This document shows positions 6,286-9,628 of a DNA stretch of 9,628 bases, in pieces. Positions within the stretch are counted from its first letter, which is position 1. Each line of letters begins with the position of its first letter. Made by a program: the position numbers and the translations under genes. Where the stretch lies: the NCBI GenBank assembly GCA_021163945.1, contig JAGGTC010000181.1:1-9628 (forward strand). The letters run 5' to 3'. Source of the stretch: Deltaproteobacteria bacterium. Its GTDB lineage: Bacteria; Desulfobacterota; Desulfofervidia; Desulfofervidales; DG-60. Under the pieces are notes generated by a model. The model saw nothing but the letters and a program-made list of their open reading frames with translations, was not told the DNA's origin and made no database searches.

Positions 6286-7401
6286 ATGTTTACTGTTAAA
6301 GAGGTCTCTAACAAGAAACAAAGACGACATTTTTTGGTATTTCCCTGGAAGGTCTATAAAGATTACCCCTCTTGGGTGCCGCCTTTACTGTCTGATGTAA
6401 GTTTTTGCCTGGATGAAAAAAAGAACCCCTTTTATCAGCATGCCCAACATAAATTATTTTTGGCCTATGATAGAGATGAGGTAGTAGGTCGAATTGTGGG
6501 TATTATAGATGAAAATAATAATCAATACCACCATGAGAAGGTGGGTTTTTTTGGTTTTTTTGAGTGTTTACCAAGGTTTGAGATAGCAAAGGCCCTCCTA
6601 GATGCTGTCAAGGACTGGATAAAGTCACAGGGCATGAATACAATGCGTGGCCCTGTTAATCCATCTATGAATGAGACCTGTGCATTTCTTGTTTCTGGTT
6701 TTGATGACCCACCATATTTTATGATGTCTTATAATCCTCCATACTATCCAAAATTTATGGAAAAATATGGCCTTAAAAAGAAAAAGGATTTACTTGCCTA
6801 TGAGATTGACTTACCCTCTCCTTTTATGGCCAAAATCATCCCCCTGGCCAAAAAAATAGAAAAGAAGTACTCTCATATCAAGGTACGTTCTATAAACATA
6901 AAACACTGGAGAGAAGAATTAGAGAAGATACAAGAGATTTATAATAATGCCTGGTCAGAAAATTGGGGTTTTGTACCTATGACTGAGGCAGAAATCAATG
7001 TCATGGCAAAGAGGTTAAAACCATTAGTCATACCTGAATTGGTATTTTTGGCAGAGATAAGAAATGAACCAGTAGGTTTTGCCATGTTTTTCCCTGATTA
7101 TTACCAAATATTACGCCACTTTAATGGGCGTCTGCCACCATGGGGGTGGCTCAAGATACTATGGCTCAAAAGACATATAAATCGAATAAGGGTAATGACT
7201 ATGGGCATCAAGAAACACTATCGCAACATAGGCATCCCTATACTCTTCTCATATCATGCAGGAAAGGCCTTAGAAAATGCCCCCTATCGCCGTTTAGAAT
7301 TTTCTTGGATATTGGAGGATAACCTACCAGCTATTAGGGCAGTAGAGCTTACTGGTGCCAAGATGAGCAAGGTATACCGCATCTATGAACAACCTATATA
7401 A
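6286..7401 (+). CDS. GNAT-fold N-acyltransferase-like protein (YghO-like), 371 aa
   Basis: This cytosolic protein has a GNAT-type acyl-CoA or acyl-ACP transferase fold in its C-terminal half (about 190-371). It shows a strand LVFLAEIRNEPVGFAM, a degenerate pyrophosphate-binding loop YRNIGIP (312-318, where Q/RxxGxG/A is usual), and the typical ending SWILEDNLPAIRAVELTGAK followed by YRIYE. The N-terminal half has conserved-looking blocks such as YPSWVPPL, MRGPVNPSMNE and a Pro/Tyr-rich PPYFMMSYNPPYYP. The length and both halves fit the large YghO-like family, which from memory includes candidate bacterial ceramide synthases; the substrate here is unknown. The ATG at 6286 is chosen; a TTG codon immediately before it is possible. 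It is followed after three bases by hldD and then lptE, so an envelope-lipid or LPS role is a reasonable inference. No membrane segment is evident. Confidence 0.7.
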   Translation: MFTVKEVSNKKQRRHFLVFPWKVYKDYPSWVPPLLSDVSFCLDEKKNPFYQHAQHKLFLAYDRDEVVGRIVGIIDENNNQYHHEKVGFFGFFECLPRFEIAKALLDAVKDWIKSQGMNTMRGPVNPSMNETCAFLVSGFDDPPYFMMSYNPPYYPKFMEKYGLKKKKDLLAYEIDLPSPFMAKIIPLAKKIEKKYSHIKVRSINIKHWREELEKIQEIYNNAWSENWGFVPMTEAEINVMAKRLKPLVIPELVFLAEIRNEPVGFAMFFPDYYQILRHFNGRLPPWGWLKILWLKRHINRIRVMTMGIKKHYRNIGIPILFSYHAGKALENAPYRRLEFSWILEDNLPAIRAVELTGAKMSKVYRIYEQPI

Positions 7402-7404
7402 AAA

Positions 7405-8325
7405 ATGAAGGCATTGGTCACAGGAGGGGCTGGATTTATAGGGTCAAATTTGGCGCTGACCCTAGAGGAGATGGGATGGGAGGTGGTTGTCTTGGATGAC
7501 TTCTCTTCTGGTCATTTTAAAAATTTATTGGGATTTCGTGGAGATGTAATTGCTGAGAGCATATTGACTGTAGACCTCTCTTACTTTGATGGTTTTGATG
7601 CCATCTTTCATCAGGCAGCCATTACTGATACTACACTTATGGATCAAAAGAGGATGATGGAGGTTAACGTAGAGGGCCTCAGGCGTCTTCTATCCTTTGC
7701 CGTAGAGAGGCAGATCCCTTTCATTTATGCATCCTCTGCAGGTACCTATGGCCTATCACCGGCCCCCCAGAGGGAGGAAAAGGCAGGCAGGCCTGCAAAT
7801 ATCTATGGATTTTCTAAGTGGATAGGGGATTGTGTAGCAAGGAAGTACATGAGCAAGTGCAGGTCACTGGTAGTGGGACTTAGATACTTCAATGTCTTTG
7901 GGCCACGTGAACAGTATAAGGGTAAAATGGCCTCAATGGTATGGCAACTGGCCCAGCAGATGTTAAGTGGAAAAAGACCGAGGATCTTTAAATGGGGGGA
8001 ACAAAAGAGGGATCAAGTATATGTAAAGGATGTAATAAGGGCAAATTTATTGGCACTTGAATCAAAGGAAAACGGAATTGTCAACATTGGCACTGGAAAG
8101 GCAATAAGCTTTAATCATATCATTGAGGTCTTAAACAAGGTATTGGGTACAAATTATGCCCCAGAGTATTTTGACAACCCATATATAGGGTTCTATCAGG
8201 AACATACAGAGGCAGATCTGACCTTGGCAGAAAGACTACTTGGCTATAGACCAAGATGGTCATTTGAAGAGGCAGTAAAGGACTACATAGATTGGATAAG
8301 GAATAATGAAAAGATTTTTGATTAA
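7405..8325 (+). CDS. hldD: ADP-L-glycero-D-manno-heptose 6-epimerase, 306 aa
   Basis: This extended short-chain dehydrogenase interconverts ADP-D-glycero- and ADP-L-glycero-D-manno-heptose, the last step in making the heptose donor for the LPS inner core. The NADP-binding Rossmann loop TGGAGFIG is at 6-13. The catalytic residues line up with those of E. coli HldD (S116, Y140, K178) at a constant offset of six: S110 in YASSAGTYG, Y134 in YGFSK, and K172 in KGKMAS. RYFNVFGPRE and the later NIGTG block also match. The length (306 against 310) agrees. It starts three bases after the GNAT gene with no Shine-Dalgarno, suggesting coupling, and its end overlaps lptE by 20 bases. A different sugar epimerase is possible, but the K172 context favours HldD over GalE-type enzymes. 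Confidence 0.8.
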   Translation: MKALVTGGAGFIGSNLALTLEEMGWEVVVLDDFSSGHFKNLLGFRGDVIAESILTVDLSYFDGFDAIFHQAAITDTTLMDQKRMMEVNVEGLRRLLSFAVERQIPFIYASSAGTYGLSPAPQREEKAGRPANIYGFSKWIGDCVARKYMSKCRSLVVGLRYFNVFGPREQYKGKMASMVWQLAQQMLSGKRPRIFKWGEQKRDQVYVKDVIRANLLALESKENGIVNIGTGKAISFNHIIEVLNKVLGTNYAPEYFDNPYIGFYQEHTEADLTLAERLLGYRPRWSFEEAVKDYIDWIRNNEKIFD

Positions 8326-8806
8326 TCTACTAATTTTAATCATTTTGGGTTGTGGCTATCATTTTGAGAGGAGCTATCTCAAGTCAGTCGGCATCGACAA
8401 TATTTATATAGAACCTTTTAAAAATAAAACCCAGGAAAGGGGATTGGAAAATAAGATTAGTAATGCCCTTGTCTATGAATTCAATATGGATAAAGAGGCA
8501 TCTATCACAAGGAGAGAGGAAGCACAGGCAATTTTGACGGGAAAAATCATCTCTTATGAGGTCTATACAGTGGCCTATGGAAGGGAGGACTATACGGCTA
8601 CCGGTCGGATTATCCTGAGGGTGGAGGCAGAATTAAAGAAGAAGGGGACTAATAATGTTATCTGGAAAAATGAGTTGACTGATCAAGAGGAGTATATGGT
8701 AAGTAGTGATCTAATCCAGACACAGAGATATAGAAATGAGGCCTTAGACCGCATTATACAAAGAACTGCTGAAAGAATACATGATCAGATATCAACTGGG
8801 TTTTAA
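8306..8806 (+). CDS. lptE: LPS-assembly outer-membrane lipoprotein LptE, 166 aa
   Basis: LptE plugs the LptD barrel and helps place LPS in the outer leaflet of the outer membrane. The protein opens with a short lipoprotein signal peptide (basic MKR, hydrophobic core 4-14) ending at a lipobox ILGC with Cys16 as the lipidated residue. It is followed by GYHF, the hallmark of LptE N-termini. The rest is the expected small alpha/beta domain, including VGIDNIYIEPFKNKTQERGLE (22-42), TGKIISYEV and an Arg/Glu-rich C-terminal helix. The length is normal. AAGGA at 8298-8302 lies three bases before the ATG, inside hldD, so translation overlaps that gene by 20 bases. It ends the envelope operon and stops three bases from the convergent RRM gene. 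Sequence divergence is high in this family, so the call rests on the N-terminus, length and context. Confidence 0.8.
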   Translation: MKRFLINLLILIILGCGYHFERSYLKSVGIDNIYIEPFKNKTQERGLENKISNALVYEFNMDKEASITRREEAQAILTGKIISYEVYTVAYGREDYTATGRIILRVEAELKKKGTNNVIWKNELTDQEEYMVSSDLIQTQRYRNEALDRIIQRTAERIHDQISTGF

Positions 8807-8809
8807 ATA

Positions 8810-9076
8810 CTAATATCTCCTGTAACCTTTAGCCTGTCTGCCTCTAGATGGACGGGCCTCGTCAACCCTTAAGGTGCGCCCCTTGAATTCAGAGCCATTT
8901 AGTGCCTCTTTTGCCTGTTCTGCCTCTGATTGATTAGACATTTCAACAAATCCAAAGCCTCTGCCCTCGATTATATTGACATCTCTGACCTCACCATAAC
9001 TGGAAAATAGCTCCCTCAATTGCTCATTTGTTACAGAGTAACTGAGGTTTCCCACATAGAGTTTACTACTTTGCAT
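8810..9076 (-). CDS. Small RRM-domain RNA-binding protein, 88 aa
   Basis: This is a single RNA-recognition motif. RNP2 is LYVGNL (6-11) and RNP1 is RGFGFVEM (39-46), with the aromatic residues Tyr7, Phe41 and Phe43 that stack on RNA bases. The domain ends near residue 72 and is followed by a short basic tail, RPSRGRQAKGYRRY. Such glycine- or arginine-tailed single-RRM proteins occur in cyanobacteria and several proteobacterial groups, where they are linked to cold response or RNA handling; the targets here are unknown. The start is supported by AAGGGG five bases upstream. It lies 28 bases downstream of rpsT on the same strand with no terminator between, so it is probably co-transcribed with the ribosomal protein gene. 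It is convergent with lptE. Confidence 0.9.
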   Translation of the reverse strand: MQSSKLYVGNLSYSVTNEQLRELFSSYGEVRDVNIIEGRGFGFVEMSNQSEAEQAKEALNGSEFKGRTLRVDEARPSRGRQAKGYRRY

Positions 9077-9104
9077 CTTATCCCCTTTTTTGGATTTGCC
9101 ACGC

Positions 9105-9383
9105 TTACGTACCTACTGCCTTTTCCAACATATTGAGTTGACGACTTAGGCGGGAGACCTTTCTTGCGGCATTGCGACGGTGGATGACCCCTTTGGAGGC
9201 TGCCTTAAATATTATAGGAATGGCCTCGGCCATAGCCTTTTTTGCATCCTCTAATGATTTGTTGCTAATAGCCAACCTTACCTTTTTGATTACATTTTTT
9301 ACCCTTGTCTTATAAAAACGATTACGCATGCGGCGCTTCTCATTTTGCCTTAGCCTCTTTTTAGCAGACCTACAACGTGGCAT
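9105..9383 (-). CDS. rpsT: 30S ribosomal protein S20, 92 aa
   Basis: S20 is a primary binder of 16S rRNA in the small subunit. The protein is short and very basic. It starts with the usual SAKKRLRQNEKRR-type helix (6-18), and its diagnostic C-terminal segment HRRNAARKVSRLSRQLN spans about 68-84. The length is standard. The start is secure: GGAG lies seven bases before the ATG, and a consensus promoter gives a very short leader. The RRM gene follows as a probable operon partner. In many related bacteria rpsT lies near lptE and holA. Here it faces lptE and no holA lies between them. Confidence 0.95.
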   Translation of the reverse strand: MPRCRSAKKRLRQNEKRRMRNRFYKTRVKNVIKKVRLAISNKSLEDAKKAMAEAIPIIFKAASKGVIHRRNAARKVSRLSRQLNMLEKAVGT

Positions 9384-9402
9384 CTTTTTACTCCGAAGGG
9401 GC

Positions 9403-9430
9403 TTTATATCACAAAATCATTTTCTGTCAA
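9403..9430 (-). promoter_or_regulatory. rpsT promoter
   Basis: On the minus strand, a perfect TTGACA (complement of 9425-9430) and TATAAA (complement of 9403-9408) are 16 bases apart. The predicted start near 9396 leaves a leader of only about 12 bases that holds the CGGAG ribosome binding site. Confidence 0.7.
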
Positions 9431-9460
9431 CCCAAATTTTGAAATTTTTTAGATTGGGGG

Positions 9461-9489
9461 TTGACTAAAATTTTATTTTGGGCTATATA
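9461..9489 (+). promoter_or_regulatory. Promoter of the leader-peptide/attenuator transcript
   Basis: TTGACT at 9461-9466, a 17-base spacer and TATATA at 9484-9489 make a near-consensus promoter. The start is predicted near 9496, ahead of the leader peptide. It runs divergently from the rpsT promoter, and the two -35 boxes lie in an inverted repeat. Confidence 0.7.
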
Positions 9490-9508
9490 AACCCGCTTAG
9501 AGGGTATT

Positions 9509-9571
9509 ATGGATCACAGATTATTTTATTATTATTATTTTGTAGTGGGTTTGCCCACTGTTACTGTCTAA
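9509..9571 (+). CDS. Tyr/Phe-rich attenuator leader peptide, 20 aa
   Basis: This is a short frame with a ribosome binding site (AGGG at 9501-9504, four bases before ATG) and a TAA at 9569-9571. Codons 6-11 read FYYYYF, with four consecutive TAT codons at 9527-9538. Runs of one amino acid in a tiny leader ORF directly after a promoter are the mark of ribosome-mediated attenuation. Here the sensed charge state would be that of tRNA-Tyr, perhaps also tRNA-Phe. The peptide itself likely has no function. The run ends six bases before the first arm of a set of competing stems, where a stalled ribosome would mask arm 1. I have no independent proof that it is translated. Confidence 0.7.
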   Translation: MDHRLFYYYYFVVGLPTVTV

Positions 9572-9619
9572 CCAAAAAAGGATAGACGGCCGTGGGCAGA
9601 CCAGAACGGCGCCCACGGC
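9544..9619 (+). promoter_or_regulatory. Four-segment transcription attenuator-like structure
   Basis: Three mutually exclusive stems can be drawn. Stem 1:2 pairs AGTGGG (9544-9549) with CCCACT (9554-9559), loop TTTG. Stem 2:3 pairs 9548-9558 with 9592-9602, eleven pairs with one G-U. Stem 3:4 pairs GCCGTGGGC (9589-9597) perfectly with GCCCACGGC (9611-9619). A ribosome stalled on the Tyr codons would cover arm 1 and free arm 2 to pair with 3. One that reaches the stop codon would cover arm 2 and let 3:4 form. No T-run follows within the nine bases that remain, so whether 3:4 is an intrinsic terminator is open. The target gene lies past the right edge. Confidence 0.65.
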
Positions 9620-9628
9620 TTGGGTATG

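Noticed and set aside
7405..8325. The epimerase as a ceramide reductase (CerR-like), suggested by its GNAT neighbour
   Set aside because: The S110, Y134 and K172 residues and their local sequences match HldD at a constant offset, and no serine palmitoyltransferase gene is present in the window.
9509..9628. A T-box riboswitch for tyrosine in the right-edge leader
   Set aside because: No T-box consensus or specifier-loop architecture is seen. The short ORF with its ribosome binding site and the three alternative stems fit ribosome-mediated attenuation better.
1..9628. CRISPR arrays, tRNA genes, rRNA genes or an intact insertion sequence
   Set aside because: No regularly spaced repeats, no cloverleaf with a TTCRA-type arm and no transposase-like protein were found on either strand by eye.

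Overview
The window is AT-rich. Arginine is written mostly as AGG/AGA and isoleucine often as ATA. Genes for an outer-membrane LPS assembly lipoprotein (LptE) and an ADP-heptose epimerase (HldD) show a Gram-negative bacterium with heptose-containing LPS. A bacterial RRM protein, an rpsT gene near lptE and oxyanion transporters would fit a low-GC Desulfobacterota / Thermodesulfobacteria-type genome. That placement is inference only. The window carries no rRNA, tRNA, CRISPR array or transposase gene.

Left part (1-4429): two transport cassettes, each headed by a two-CBS-domain protein. The two CBS proteins are paralogues, identical at about 86 of 133 aligned positions by hand count. Cassette A is CBS protein then a TauE/SafE-type permease. 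Cassette B is CBS protein, DUF47/PhoU-like protein, then a PiT-family permease, tightly coupled with an 8-nt overlap and a 0-nt gap. Between them, on the opposite strand, lies an AbiEii-like nucleotidyltransferase (toxin-type fold) preceded by and overlapping an unrecognised 108-residue ORF. CBS pairs usually sense adenine nucleotides, so the simplest reading is that each cassette ties anion transport to cell energy state.

Middle (4430-6285): a cytosolic helical-repeat protein with a SEC-C zinc motif, convergent with a small protein that probably has a winged helix. Neither has a known job.

Right part (6286-8806): a + strand operon of a GNAT-fold acyltransferase-like protein, hldD and lptE. 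It points to envelope and LPS biogenesis. Convergent to it is a leftward rpsT-RRM unit (ribosomal protein S20, then a small RNA-binding protein).

Right edge (9384-9628): the most striking region. Back-to-back consensus promoters diverge. One drives rpsT leftward. The other drives a rightward transcript that encodes a 20-codon leader peptide with the run FYYYYF, followed by mutually exclusive stems (1:2, 2:3, 3:4) laid out as in a ribosome-stalling attenuator. It should control an aromatic amino acid operon just beyond the window. No such attenuator is known to me in this setting, and no poly-U tract is visible in the last nine bases after the 3:4 stem.

Several genes without a Shine-Dalgarno sequence have a promoter whose predicted start of transcription falls on or next to the start codon, suggesting leaderless mRNAs. 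Others have a strong GGAGG that moves the start to an internal ATG.
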